A stretch of 64,000 nucleotides of DNA from Lentinula raphanica (GCA_027919835.1 JANVFP010000019.1:806001-870000), one strand, 5' to 3'. Positions 11,098 through 23,602 are shown, counted from the first letter of the stretch. Program-made: numbers and translations. The notes: a model not told the origin generated them from the sequence alone.

Positions 11098-12108
11098 TTT
11101 CTTTTGGACGCTATTCAATATACAGTGTGCATAGTTTCCATAGCCCATGTCCAATTCTATCATATCTGTTGGTTTTACTATCTATTGGGTTCAAACAATT
11201 TCTATGAGCTTCTCAAGTACTCAAAATGAAATGGGTGAACTCCATGAAAGCCTAAGAAACCCTTCAGTCCCTTGAAGGTGTTTGAGAGATAATGTAAGGC
11301 CCCCAGAGATTTTGAAAATACTGGAAGAGTACCTCAAAACATAGAGTAATGCTTCAAAGACACATAGGGAAGTTCTTGAAGTGCCTCAAAATATTCAGAA
11401 GTAATTAAAAGATAAATCAAACAATTTTAAATCTCCGTAAAGTGCCTTAAGGAACTTAAAAGAGCCCAAAAGCCCCTCAAAGCCCCTCAAAGCAATTCAA
11501 AGCTTCCAAAGGCTTCCCAACAAAATTTAAAGAGCCTCAAAAAATCTAAGAAGGATTTTAAGTTACCTCTAAGAATTGCTAAGTACCTCAAAAAATCTGA
11601 AAGAATCTCAGTAGAATGCAAGGTAACAGAAAGACTCAAAAATTAGCATTAGGCTGCCTTGAAGCTTTTCAATTTGTCACAAAATTCTTTCAAGCTGTTA
11701 AAACAGTATTTGGGGTGCTTATAAGGTATCTAAAGGAGCTTACAGTGTCAAAAAAATTGCAGGAAGATGATATAAATTACTTTGATATTGTCAGGAGTTG
11801 ACTTGAAGTGCTTTATTCCTTCCTGAGGGAATCTGAGAATATTAAATATCAACTTCAAAGACTTTATAGCAATTCAAAGTACCTGAAGATAATAAATAGT
11901 GCTTTCTAATATTTTGAGAGTAAATGGACTTGATCCAAGATTGCTTTAGGTTTTTCTGAAATAAATACAAATCTCTTTTTATTGTCTGAGGTGTTTTAGA
12001 ATTTGGGGGGTATCTTTGCAGGCTCTGGAGGCTCAAGGTAGCCTAAAGGCTTTAGGTGGCCTGAAGGTGATCTATAGTAGCTGCAAGCAAGGTATATTTT
12101 TCCTGATG
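11098..12108. other. A-rich non-coding DNA with CTCAAAG-type repeats and a MITE end
   Basis: Words such as CCCCTCAAAGC, AGCCTCAAAAAATCT and GTACCTCAAA recur every 20-50 bases, resembling the AGCACCAGAA array inside the 117-398 MITE. The stretch ends with TATATTTTTCCTGATG (to 12108), matching the MITE terminus. A larger, eroded relative of that MITE is plausible, but I could not find the opposite end. Confidence 0.4.
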
Positions 12109-13311
12109 AAAGGCCTCATAGGCCAGCTGGGGCTTCAGGTAACGACGGGTACATTGGATCTTCAACGATCTTGTCAATGTCATTGAAAGAGATATGATTT
12201 GAGGAGGCCTGAGCCGATCTGTTAAAAAGTGGTTGAAAATGGAGAGACGGTGATGGAAAGGAAGGTGAAGGCATCAATGAAGGAGCTGTGAACATCACCA
12301 TCACTTGAGTGCTGATAGCCGGATGGTCAGGAAGATCAGCTTATGGTTTATGTCTGTGGAGATTTTGATTTTTTCAAGTTTTTTCAAGTGGGAAAAAGAA
12401 AGAAAAAAGAAGAGAAGGGAGAGGATTATCGAAATCAAGACACACCTTCTGAACCTGTTTTTTGAGTGTAAAATCTGCTCAAAGACTGAAATTCTGAGTA
12501 TTGGCTTACCCAAAATCAAGACCATTTTTGGCATAAGTTGTACAAGGCTTATCTCTTTTCGGGCAACTGCCCTATTTGACATAAGCCCCATCCAATGATT
12601 TTTAAGATGACATGAAAGTGTCTTACTCATCTCACTGAGCTGTCATGCCGTGGTTCGGCAATCTACTGATTTCTGATAATTTTGATAAGATGCCAGTGAT
12701 AAGACATCAATTTTGGGACTCATCGGCTGACTCGGGCTTGGGCCTGCAATTCACTTTGCATACATTCTCCTGAGTTTCCTCCTCCATGCATGACAAAAAT
12801 TGTAGATAGGAGCTTCGCGCTGGACTAGAGGACACATGCCTTAGCAAATTTTTCTCAAAATATATCTTTACAGTCATTCCCACGTCCGTTGAACAGCGAA
12901 ATATAGTTGCCCTCCACAATCAGCTACTGTTTCATTTGTTCATAAACTGAGTAGATAGAAACTTGCATCTAGCCTTCCTGAAAAACTCTAGCTAGTTTTT
13001 TTTGCAATCTAGTGAGGGATATGTATCCCATTAATGTTATCAGTGAAAATGTTTGTTATCTGCAGAATTAGACTGCTCTGAACACTCGTGTGATTATCCA
13101 AATTAGGTGTGTTTTGAATTGGCCGGGTAACCGGAAAAATAATTCCGATTCGTCGATTGACACCCAGATATCCTGTCTTCCTAGTAAATGCTCATTATCT
13201 GCTCATACCAATGCTATTCTCTTGGCTCAAGTACTGCATTGAGGATGGTTTGGATATTTGCTACCCATAATATGTCTTTTGTGATTATTTCTTACAGATC
13301 TAGCACATAAA
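12109..13311. other. No supportable gene
   Basis: Short ORFs only. A minus-strand stretch at 12116-12304 (ending FNDIDKIVEDPMYPSLPEAP) could be a last exon, but no partner exon was recognised. A run ending CTTACAG at 13297 resembles a splice acceptor just before the copia insertion. Confidence 0.35.
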
Positions 13312-13316
13312 GAGGT

Positions 13317-13640
13317 TGTTAGATATCTGGCAGATATAGTGGCGACGATGGGATTGCCTGGGACACGGTGTTGTGACATAGAAGTGGGCGAGATCAGTGT
13401 ATTGGTTTATTTGGACACTCGATTTGTATATTTAAGACGTTTCCTTACTTTACCACTCTTCAACTCGTATTGTCACGTTGAAGAGTGAGTAGTCTCCATT
13501 ACATCACTATATGCTACTGTACTTACTGTTCACATCTAGCTCACTTCGTATCGTATAGGTACATTCTATAATAGAACTCGTATTGTCACGTTGAAGACTC
13601 ACTTCGTATCGTATAGCCGACGGCCAGCGAATCTTTTAGA
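13317..13640 (+). repeat. 5' LTR of the copia element
   Basis: 324 bp, starting TGTTAGATATCTGG and ending ATCTTTTAGA. It carries two diverged copies of a CTCGTATTGTCACGTTGAAG block. It differs from the 3' LTR by six transitions and an 11-bp indel (ACATAGAAGTG present here). The end lacks the canonical CA. Confidence 0.93.
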
Positions 13641-13724
13641 GATTCGCAGTCAGAATAGCGGACACGCCATTTTCGCATCGTATTGAACTTTTAACGACCT
13701 CGCTATTGTGCATCATCTGTGAAG

Positions 13725-16700
13725 ATGTCAAACTCGAACTCGCTACCGCCAATTCAGATATTCATCGAAACTTGCCAATTGGATAGCGTCGCAAACTTCC
13801 TCTCGTTCAGTGACTCTGTTGTGAGCATCGCCCGTGGGTACGGGCTTGAAGGATACATCGATGGCACGATTCTTCGTCCAGCTGCAAACGTCGCGCCTCC
13901 CATCCTCGCCGCTGGTGCGACCCCCGGACAACCTGTCATTCCTTCCGCTACTGCCAATAATTCGACGTCTCCCACTCTGGAGGAATGGGACATTCGTAAT
14001 GCGAGGATCGCTGCGCTTATTTATCTCAACGTCAAAGACCCTCGTGGCATCGGCCTCAATCCCAACCTGACCGCATTGGATATGTGGAACAAGATACTCG
14101 CCAAGTTCAATCCGAGGACTAGTGCAGCCCAGACCATCGCTAAAGAACGTTTCAAAGCTTTGCGCTTCAGCGAGGGTGACCGCTTCGACATATACTTCAG
14201 CAAGCTTGAGTGCTTGAAGTCCGAGGCTAACGAAGTTGGATGCTCAATCACTGATGAGGATCTCGCCTCCCAATTCCTTACCAGTTTGCCTCCGTCCGAC
14301 TCGTACGCATGGATCATTCAAAACTACGCCGGAAAGACTTACTCCGAGATCTACGCGAGCCTCACCGAGATCCAGATCCGAAAGGACGTCGTGAACAACA
14401 ACATCGATAGCGCTCAAGCTGTTCCCACTGCCTTAGCGAATTCCACTGGTAATCGTCGCAATGGAATCCTTCTTTGCACTAATTGCGGACGTCGTGGTCA
14501 CTCGAAGCCTCGTTGCTACGCGGTTGGAGGTGGCAAGCAAGGCCAAGGTCCTCCAGGTTGGAAACCTCCTACTCATATGACTGCCGCCGCTACGTCTTCC
14601 GCGTCGAACCCCAATCCCGCGGCCGTTCCTGCCACGCTATCCACTGTCATCGACATGGGCTCCGACACTGGCGGTACGGTGTTCTTTCACGCTCTTGCTA
14701 CTGAAGCTGACGTGTTATCCTGTAGACATTCAGGGAAGGCTTCTTCCCTTCTGAAGGATAACACAAGCAGTAGCGATGAAAGTAATACCGTACCGTATCA
14801 GTATAATCATGTTTTAGTCACTTCGAATGGATTATCGCAATTTTCCCCTACCTTTCTCGATAGTGCTGCATCGGAAAACTGCATTCGTGACAAAAACCTC
14901 TTCGTGTCCTTTACTCCTCGAAAAGCTCAGGGTCGTATGGCAACCGATGGCGATGCTGGTTGCTTTAATATTGACGGATTCGGTATTGTTCAGCTCAGAG
15001 TCAGGAATTCGAATGGATCGTGCAACACCATTAAGATGGCAGCCCTGTACACCCCCTCCTTCGCGATGAACCTTCTGTCGATACCGTCCTTCGATGCCAA
15101 AGGTTTTATTGGATCCTGGGGGAGTGGGAACCTTAGCGTTAAGGATCCAAAAAGCGACTCAATCATAGTAGACGGGAAGCTGGCTTCAAATCATGGAGGA
15201 CATCGTCTGTATCAAGTCAACGTCATCGGTCCCAAACGTTCTGAGCAAGTCCTAGCTACTGGAGTATCTGTTGCAGCCGGTGGAAGGTCCCTGAGGAAGC
15301 CCTGCTCGCTCGCCATGTGGCACACTCGTTTTGGTTATATCAACACTAATGTCATTGCTCTAATGAAGAAACAAGATCTCATCGATGGTCTGGACATTAC
15401 TGATGCGAGCCTAAACGGCAAATGTGAACCGTGTCTACATGCAAAACCGACTCGACGCCCATTTGATTCTATCGTTACGCCTGCCACCGAAGTACTTTTT
15501 CGCATACATCTGGACCTATGGGGTAAATCTCGCACTATGAGCCTCGGCGGTGCATGGTACATGATGCTAGCGGTTGACGACGCTAGTGGCGTTCCAACTC
15601 CCTCATTCTCGGACACCAAAGAAGCTCCCAAAATCCTCATCCTGGTCATCCGTTTCGTCGATAAAGCAGAAAAGCAAACAGGGAAAATGGTGAAACAGAT
15701 TCGTATCGATCTTGGGAAGGAGTTTGACAACAAAATGATGGATGATTGGGCTGCTTCTCGCGGTATCATTATCAAAAAAGTCCTGACCAACTCATCAGCA
15801 GCTAATGGCGTGGTTGAGCGTGCAAACCGCACCGTAATTGAGGGTGTACAAGCTATGATCGAGGACTCTGGGCTTGATTGGAAATTCTGGGTGGAAGCGG
15901 TGGAAGCTTTTTGCTATATCACTGGTATGGTTCCGACCTCGCGTGTTCCTGGTGTCGTCCCAATCCAATCTTGGTATCCCGAGCATGCCAAGGTCAACGT
16001 ATCTCATTTGCATCGGTGGGGTTGTCGAGTTATCACTAAAAATCTAGATCGTCGTGAAGGCAAACTAGGGGTACAGACCTTTGAAGGGTTCCTCGTTGGG
16101 TATTGGGATCGTAGGGGATGGCGTGTTTGGGATCCTGCGCGAAGACGTATCTTCCCTGTTCGCTCTGCTGAATTCGACGAGGGAATCCCAGTATGCACCA
16201 TATCTGAATCCACCAAGTCGTTCCCTCTTCCCATTTCCGAGCCTAATACCGATCACTCTGATGATGACGAACTTGCTCCTGCCACCACAGACGACATCCC
16301 CGACGAGATATTCGATCTGACCGAGGACGTAATACAGCACCAGGACGACGAGGGAATCATTCTCCGGAGATCCTCCCGTCATTCCGCTCCTTTGCAGGCG
16401 CTTCAGCGGTCTCGTGATTATGAAGAGGATGAACATCGAGCCAGGGAAAATCGAGAGGACTGGGCAAACATCATGATACTTGCTAGCGTCGTTAAGGGAG
16501 CGGGAAAAACGAGCAATCCCATTCCCAAACGTTACGATCAGGCTATGACCGAACCTGAATTGTGGAGACCACCAATGCAGAAAGAATTTGACTCGCTGGA
16601 ATCTCGTCAATGCTGGGAGCTTGTCGATCGTCCTGCTGACGCAAAGGTGTTAAAGGAAATGTGGGTTTACGATCTAAAGGTTGATGGGAAGGGTGACATC

Positions 16701-16843
16701 CTTGCTAGGAAGGCGAGATGGGTCGCTAGAGGCGATATGCAACGGCCTGGACTCGACTTCGATAGAACTTGGTCGATGGTCGCGCGTATGGAATCGGCGA
16801 GGATCCTAATCGCTTGCGCTGCTTCTCTCGGTTGGTCGACCCG
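13725..16843 (+). pseudogene. copia gag-pol, part 1: gag, protease, integrase, start of RT
   Basis: Start codon ATG 13725. A gag-like N-terminus is followed by a zinc knuckle CTNCGRRGHSKPRC (CX2CX4HX4C, about residue 247). A protease-like FLDSAASENC motif and an integrase follow. The integrase zinc finger begins WHTRFGYIN, with Tyr where the family has the second His, then continues CEPCLHAK. The integrase core has HLDLWG, RIDLGKEF and NGVVERANRT, fitting D, D and E positions. The RT begins at WELVDRPADAKVLKEMWVY. The frame is broken at 16843 by the hAT element and continues at 20094. Uninterrupted, the polyprotein appears open throughout. Likely inactive now because of the insertions and catalytic-site changes. 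Confidence 0.93.
16836..16843 (+). repeat. 8-bp target site duplication of the hAT (left)
   Basis: TCGACCCG, repeated exactly at 20086-20093 on the far side of the element. Confidence 0.95.
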
Positions 16844-19800
16844 TAGTGTGTGTCTCGGGTCAGGTCGGGTGCTCGAGAAGCTATCCCAACCCGGAACCCG
16901 GCAATCACCCGAACCCGAAGCTCCGGGTAACGGGTACCCGAGCCTGCCAGGTGTCGGGTTTTGAGGTGTCGGGTTAGTGTCGGGTTGGGGACGGGTGTGG
17001 CGGGTTTTCTTGCTTGTAGCAGCTGGTGGAGCCTTGCCTAGATGAAGGGCTGGGCGTCCACTAGCTACTAGAAGCCTAGGGAGCAAGAAGATAATACATA
17101 TATTGTCCGTTCTGTCTAGTAGCACAATGTACATACTACAAACTACGATTGGTTGTTACAGTATACTAATAGTCATCACCGAATTCAACGGCGTCGTTCT
17201 CGAGAGTGCTAGCAAGATTTTCATCAAGAAGAAAAGATACCAATTCCTCGTTGGAGAAGAAATCCTCACGCGACCAGTCTCCAAAGCACATGAGTGCCTG
17301 GATGGTGCGCGCGCGAAGCCGATTGCGGAGATGCGAGATAAGAACGCATCCACGAGAGAACGACTGTTCTACTCCAACAGAGGATGCTAAAAAGGTAAAA
17401 CGGTCAGAAGACGAAGGCAAATAAGATACAGTGTACGCACCAGGTATAGAATGAACGGATAGTGCGAGCTTTGCAAGATTTGGGTAGACCTTCCGGTTCA
17501 TCAACCACCATTTGAGGGGATCCGGGCACGGAACGCAGCTGTCAGCAAGGTAACGGTCAAGCTCGTGAAAGAGCGTGTTGAACAGGTGCCGAAAGGGTTT
17601 CGCGGTTGACGATACCTGAAGCAAATACTTCATCGATGGTGTCCATAGCAGGGATGATAGTGGCAACACTAGGAGAGTTTGTGGAGAAGAAGGAGGTTGC
17701 ATCTTTGAGAATCTGGAAACAAGCGGTAAGCAACAGTTGTGAGTGGACATAATAACAATGCTCAACGGACCTTGAGGACTGAGACCAGATCCTGGATAGC
17801 CTCCCACTCCTCATCCTCGAGTATATATGCCAGCAGCTCATTAGATGAGCTATCCACAAACTTTATAACGTGTTCTTTCATTCAAAGAAAGGCTGCAAGC
17901 ATGTCGTATGTCGAGTTCCACCGGGTGGCAACATCGCGGGGAAGGACCTGATCTTCGAACTCGGTATCCGAAACTTGTTCTCGCCACCGGGGTAACAGTT
18001 TCGTGGTAGAATGAATAATGGCGAACGAAATTTTGCATGTCTGGGAAGGGCAAAGATGAAAGACAGGAAAGATGGGGCTAAAACAAGTCAGCATGTGGTG
18101 ATAATCAGCTGAGATGGGATGGTGGGAACCGGAGGAGAACATATGTGCAGGGTCGAGGGATAGTGTGAATTATTTAAAAAACATAACGTTACTTACCTTC
18201 AACAGTGCCGACTTGACCGGTGTTACTTCACGCTGCCACTCTTCCCTTTCCTCTGCAGTCATCTCATCCAAAACCCCCACAAACCCTTCGTTGTCATCAT
18301 CCTCTTGCTCTCCATCGTCTTCCAGGTTATTCAACTCAGCTTCCAATTCTTCCCTCACCGCTGGTTCTTCCTCGTTCACCTCTCTTCGAGCCCTCGTATT
18401 CTCAAACGGTTGCAGGACTCCTTTGGCAGTCAGGTTGATGGTGTGAGCGAAACAGCGCACATGCATTTTCTTTCCCAAGAAGTGATCAATATGGGTGGAA
18501 ATCTCTTCAAGCATCGCCGTATTTGCAGACGCATTGTCACAGGTGACCGAGAGGAGCTAGGGTACGTCAGAATCTGATTTGAGCCATGTAACTAGCTGAC
18601 TTACCTTGTCCTGGATTCCATACTCTCCCAGGCAGTCTGCAAGAGTTTTGGCCATGTTGACGGCTGAGTGGGAGCATGGGAGCTCTACGAAGCTCAGTAG
18701 AACACTAGTAAGTTTCTCGGTTCCATTGCGTTTGTCCTTGCGGAGAATTTTCGCCATGATACTCATGAACGCCCGGTGGTTAGGCGAAGACCAACAGTCG
18801 AGTTCAACTGGTATCAAATATTCGTATGTCTAGGAATCTTGGTGAGTTGCCGTTCACTTGTCTACAACGCAAACTCACCTCAAGCTCTTTTGCTAGCTGT
18901 ATTTTGGCGGCTGCATACAATACTTTCACGTCACGTCCAACCGTTTCTTTACTCGGCACATATTGCGTCGGTCGTCCCTCTTTCTGAAGCCACCGGAAAC
19001 TTCGGTCCTGCACAATGCGAAATGGACGTGCTGACTCCGCGACCCAACGTGCAGTCACGACGCTGTGGATATCATGAGCTCGAACGGAAATCGCGGGAAG
19101 GTCAAGCTCCTCTGTACCGAATTTTCTCCTTGTCCGGCGGGCGCGTAGAGTATGTCTTGTACCAGGTCTGGACCGTCGTTATTATCGCAGTGAGTGTGGT
19201 TTGTTTTCCCTTGGATAGCTCTTTGACCCCTGCTCGTGCTTGCTCTAGTGTGCTGTCTTTGATAGCAGCAAGTGCCTCCTCCCCCCAGCACCTCCGCACA
19301 TGATCTCTCATGTTGCCTTTCCTCAAGGTAAGTTTTGTGTTCTTTGAGTTGAGCTGGCTGACTTAACATACCAGTAGACCCTTTATCCCCTGTTTTCCAC
19401 CCTTGCCGCATCTTCTCCTTACACTTTGTGCACCGGTACACAATATATTCCGCCTCGTTACTCTTATCAAACTCAACCTCAGGGTTGGCATCAAAGAACG
19501 CGTACACCGCTGATTTTCGTCTCGCTAAATCTTTATCTGTTGTGTGCAGTCTAGGTGAGCTTATTGTCCATTGTGCCCGAAGAATTATACTGACTTATTT
19601 GTTTTTCTTCAGCTTCTCTTGCCGCTTTCACCTGTTCTGTTGCATCCACTACATCATTCTCACTCTCCTCGTCACTTCTGTCTTGCACATTCATCGGGTT
19701 GTCTGCCGTAGTGTCTTCTTTGTCAGAGCTTTCTTTAGCTTTCCTAGCTCTTTTTTTGGACTTTCGTGCCCCGTTCGCCTCTGTGTTGGGTCGCTTAGGC

Positions 19801-20085
19801 ATTGTTGAGTAATGATTGAGTGTGGGATTTTTTTTTCTAATTTCAAGAGGCCGCTCACAACGTTCAAAAAATTGATATATTTAGTAATTACCTGTAGTTA
19901 TTGATAATAACAGTGTATTATATCCAGGATATATACTGTAAGTGGCTGGGCTAGCGGGAGTAAGCCAAATGTAAGGTCGGGTGTGCAATCCGGGTGCCGG
20001 GTTTCAGGAGATTGTCCCGACCCGACCCGACACAAGTACCCGACCCGGAACCCGGGGGAACCCGGGGCACCCGAGCCACACACTA
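16844..20085 (-). mobile_element. hAT DNA transposon inserted in copia RT
   Basis: 3,242 bp with terminal inverted repeats: left TAGTGTGTGTCTCGGGT, right end in reverse complement TAGTGTGTGGCTCGGGT (one mismatch). Perfect 8-bp target duplications (TCGACCCG) are the hAT hallmark. Both subterminal regions are packed with CCCGACCC/GGGTCGGG words, probably transposase-binding repeats. One transposase gene lies on the minus strand. Skipping the element plus one duplication puts the copia RT back in frame, running into its conserved WDFSSAYLNG segment. Confidence 0.96.
17166..19802 (-). CDS. hAT-family transposase, multi-exon
   Basis: Cut-and-paste transposase of the hAT superfamily. ATG at 19802. 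Exon 1 is Lys/Glu-rich with basic clusters (KSKKRARKAK) suited to nuclear entry. It is followed by a BED-like zinc finger (YRCTKCKEKMRQGW ... HVRRCW). The RNase H-like core shows PVELDCWSSPNHRAF (first Asp), SVTCDNASANTAMLEE (second Asp) and HVRCFAHTINLTAKG, with an acidic insertion (LEDDGEQEDDDNEG) between them. The C-terminus is the hAT dimerisation region, SSVGVEQSFSRGCVLISHLR followed by NRLRARTIQALMCFGDW, with stop at 17166. Several short introns interrupt it (for example near 18130-18180 and 18520-18590). No disabling mutation was obvious, so it may be, or recently have been, functional; exon borders are approximate. Confidence 0.9.
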
Positions 20086-20299
20086 TCGACCCGGCAGTGG
20101 GATTTTTCGTCGGCGTATCTTAACGGAACACTTCCTGAGTATCCAAAGATATTCATGAGCCAGGTCACCGGCTTCACCAGGCAGGGGGAGGAAGAGAAAG
20201 TGTGCCTGATGAAGAAGCCTCTCTACGGTCTGGCTCAAGCGGGTCACATTTGGTTTAAGGAACTTAGAAATGAAGCCCACCGTATTGGATTTAAATCTT
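20086..20299 (+). pseudogene. copia gag-pol, part 2: central RT fragment
   Basis: After the right hAT duplication the copia RT continues with QWDFSSAYLNGTLPEYPKIF and the conserved KKPLYGLAQAGHIWFKEL stretch, then stops at RIGFKS, where the LINE poly(T) begins. The first catalytic Asp lies in WDFSSAYLNG. The reading frame resumes at 23603. Confidence 0.92.
20285..20299 (+). repeat. 15-bp target site duplication of the LINE (left)
   Basis: TTGGATTTAAATCTT, repeated exactly at 23588-23602. Confidence 0.93.
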
Positions 20300-20570
20300 T
20301 TTTTTTTTTTTTTGTGGAGCGTTTCGTTGTTGGGCAGGTAACAAGGTCACCCCCCTTCAACCGCTGGATATGCAAGGCGTAAAGCCGAGCTGGATTTTGA
20401 ATAGTTTTGACACCACCTGGGGAAATGCATTACGCACGGGACACCTCTTTCAATGTCACAGTGTGGGACTCCATCCTGGCTTCGATCATCCGCAGAAGCT
20501 GAAAAAGATTAGTACTGCGGCCGAGGAAGTAATCAACCCCGAGCCGCTTACAAACACCTTACCACTGAAC

Positions 20571-22865
20571 TTACCCTTGGCCAGAACGTATACCCACTAA
20601 AACCCCAGCCTCCCCAGTCCGTTCTTCAGGGAGGTTGTCGTCGTCTCTGATAACATCTTTCCATGTTCTTTCAACAAGACCTTTCGACAAGTTTCGCTTC
20701 CGGAATTTCGTCGTGATCATCAGGCGGTCTAACTCAAGTCTGGCCTCTATGGACTTTCTCCATCTCCGGGTAATTTCCGCTGGGGAAGGCGCATTTCGTC
20801 CTGTAATGACCCTTTCACATCGTATCTTCCAGATGAGGTGTGCCGATTCTGATAATGCAATCCTCAAGAAGCGGCTATCTCCATCCGATACCTCTCCTTC
20901 TCGTTTGGTTGGCTTGATTATTCCCGCTCCCAGGATCAGCCCTAGGGAAGGTTCATTCCATTCGAGGCCTTTTTTTGTGCATATCTCCTTTGTAAGTTCC
21001 CATATTTGCTGCTGCCCGGGGCACTGGCATTCTGTTAGGATGTGATCCATTGATTCAGTTACTCCACAGGTATGGCAGTTTGCTCGATGCTCAAAGTTGG
21101 TTATGTGTTGCCAGTAGTCACCGATTTTGTATCCTTCATGGGCAACCATCCATATAAAGTAACGGTATTTCCTCGAAAAGTCTTTATGCCTCAAGCTTTT
21201 CCACAGTGTTTTACTGGATGGCTCCAATTCCATGATCTCCTTTACCACACTTTTTGCCCTTCCCGTGTTGAGTCGTGTGTTTCGCCTGTCCAGCGCTTTT
21301 TGGTACTGCTTTTTGGACATTTTCAACTGTCTGATCGCCTTGTATGCTCGGGATTGTGTCATCTCTTTGAGTTTCGCTCCCGTTACCCGAAGGTTCGGGT
21401 GTATCTGTAAGTGGATTTCATCCTGCTCTGTTTTCTCGCATCCCAGCTTTGCTAACTCATCAGCCTTATCGTTTCCCTCCAGGCCTGAGTGCCCTTTGAC
21501 CCACTTTAATGTTGTAGGTGTGCTACGTTCGCGGAGGGCGGCTATGGTCGTCTGTATTTCTGTTGCATTTGCAACACCGATAAAACCATTGTCTTCCCAT
21601 CGTTGGCGGTTCCGAGTTAAACCGTCGATCGTTGTTTTGGAGTCGGACAAGATTGTTAATGAATGACTGGGGTCTACATCCGTAGCGGCCACCTGTGTGC
21701 TGATTATCTCGCCAGTCTGGTTTGTTTGAGGTAAGTTGTCTGGAATTCGTATTGATTTGTTTAATATATTGTCCTCCCCATAGTAAATCCCTGCTCCCGC
21801 TTTTGCTTCGTCGCTACCATTATGTTGGCACGAGCCGTCAGTGTATGCTTCTACTTTTATGTCAGCTGGCTGTGGGTTACTTACCACCTGCGGGATTTCA
21901 CTGCTGGTGTTCCCTTGTGTGAAGATTCGGAAAGCGTCGGTCAATGTGCCGTGTGTTGTAATTCGATGATCGAAGGTGATTCCTCCTTCAGTTTCCGGGG
22001 GGCATAGCTCATTCGGTTCATGGTCCTCAGGGAGGTCCGACGTTGGGTTCCATTTCTCTGGCAGGGTGCGTAGCAGTTGGTTTGCTTTGGAGAAGCACCG
22101 GTATGGTGCCTCACAATGATTCTCGTGCCTTGCAGTTTCGCATGCCGTGCACCTGCAATTTCGCCGACGACTATGTCTTGGTGTTCGGACTTTCTGGGCT
22201 TGGGTCTCAATATCTCCAACCGTTCTCACCCCATGGTTTTGTCGGAGGCACCGGCTCTCTTTACTGTTATGGAGTTTGTGGGTGTCTGTGGCTTCACCAT
22301 GGAGCCAAATAGGCATCTGGCGGATGATGCTGCGTGAGAAGGCAAGGCCTTCCAGTCGTGCACCATATTTCTTTGCTGTATTAATCATGTCTTTCAGGTC
22401 TTTTGGTAGCTTACTCAAGTTGGTGGTCCATGACTGTAAGAATATATTGATTTTGTCCCTCTCCTCTAGGTTTGCAAACTTGCTTGGGACGTGGTGCGCC
22501 AGGATGGCATCTGCAACGTAAGTCCATGTTGCTCTGTTCTCATTCAGATTCAGATAACTCTGTATCCAGGTGACAAGAATGGCTTCGTTTCGGGCAAGCA
22601 GGTCTAGAAGTTGTCGGCCCCCTTCTTCTATAGGTGCGTATATTGTTTCTTTGTTCACTCGTACTAAGGTTTTGTCGTCCCATAAGAACTTTCGGACTCG
22701 CTTCTCAAGACGGATTTCTATCTCTCGGGGCATTCCTTGGACTTTCGTCAAGTACTGGGTCATTCCTCCGATAATCATAGATATAATAAGCCGCCTGCCT
22801 TCCATGGTTGGTTTACTCTGCTCCCAGCGTGCTAGAGAGGCATCAATCTTTTCGAGCTGCCCCAC
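20571..22865 (-). pseudogene. LINE ORF2 C-terminal part: RT thumb, RNase H, zinc motif
   Basis: About 764 codons open to a stop at 20571, with no true start because it is the internal part of a longer ORF. It begins with the region after the RT palm (GQLEKIDASLARWEQSKP). An RNase H domain follows around VEAYTDGSCQHNGSDEAKAG, LTILSDSKTTIDGL and LKWVKGHSGLEGNDKADELA, which supply the D, E, D, D-type residues. A zinc-finger-like CHTCGVTESMDHILTECQCP (C-x2-C-x7-H-x4-C) follows. The C-terminus ends GEAGVLVGIRSGQG. The frame is uninterrupted, so the insertion is recent. It cannot be mobile alone because the N-terminal RT part is inverted and the 5' end is missing. Confidence 0.9.
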
Positions 22866-22869
22866 ACAT

Positions 22870-23587
22870 AATAAATGAAGCCCAAGCGGGTTTTGTACCA
22901 GGACGCCACATATATGACCAGATATGGCTTTCGAAGTTGGTCATAGACCTAGCTGAAGTGTCTGAACAAGATGGAGCAATCATAGCATTAGACCAGGAGA
23001 AAGCTTACGACAAAATTAAACATGATTACCTTTGGAGAGCCCTGGAAAAGTATGGGCTACCGGAGATGTTCATTAACACAGTTCGAGCATTGTATAGCAA
23101 TGCATACACATCCGTGATGGTAAACGGAATGAAAAGCACTACACCCTTCAAAGTTACTCGTGGGGTACGACAGGGCGACCCACTCTCATGTCTGTTGTTT
23201 GACATAGCTATTGAGCCCCTCGGAGAAGCACTACGGAAATCGGATCTCAATGGCATGAAGATTCCTGGAAAGACGGAGCGTTTAATAGCAACCTTTTTTG
23301 CTGATGATACAACCGTTTACCTATCTAAGGATGATGACTTTGACTCTCTCCAAAGGATCCTAAATGAATGGTGCCTTGCATCGGGGGCAAAATTCAATAT
23401 TAGCAAGACCGAAATAGTCCCAATTGGCTCCCCGGAACATCGCGAGAGTATGCGCCAACAGCGTTATCTGAATGGTCAAGGTGGTACCCAAATCCCCGAT
23501 CATATCAAAATTGCACGGGAAGGAGAAGCGATACGAACCTTAGGCGCCCTAATTGGTAACAATATTAGCCAACTGACTCCGTGGACG
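22870..23587 (+). pseudogene. LINE ORF2 RT palm/fingers, inverted segment
   Basis: Reads NEAQAGFVPGRHIYDQIW, then ALDQEKAYDKIKHDYLWRAL (RT block with catalytic Asp), GVRQGDPLSCLLFDIAIEPL, and the catalytic box ATFFADDTTVYLS (FADD). It ends at LTPWT directly before the target duplication. Orientation is opposite to the rest of the LINE. Everything 5' of NEAQAGF (endonuclease, ORF1) is absent. The frame is intact over about 235 codons. Confidence 0.93.
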
Positions 23588-23602
23588 TTGGATTTAAATC
23601 TT

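Larger units (their letters stand above)
20300..23587 (-). mobile_element. 5'-truncated, 5'-inverted LINE (twin-primed insertion)
   Basis: A poly(T) run at the left end is the poly(A) tail of a minus-strand non-LTR retrotransposon, flanked by 15-bp duplications. From 20300 to about 22865 the element reads on the minus strand. From about 22866 to 23587 the upstream part of the same reverse transcriptase reads on the plus strand. The plus part ends at LGALIGNNISQLTPWT and the minus part starts at GQLEKIDASLARWEQSKPT, adjacent segments of a LINE RT. This is the arrangement made by twin priming. RNase H downstream of RT and a CCHC-like zinc motif suggest a Tad/I-like lineage. Confidence 0.9.

Noticed and set aside
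20571..22865. 764-codon minus ORF as a stand-alone host gene
   Set aside because: It is the C-terminal part of a LINE ORF2 within a target-duplicated, poly(A)-tailed insertion.
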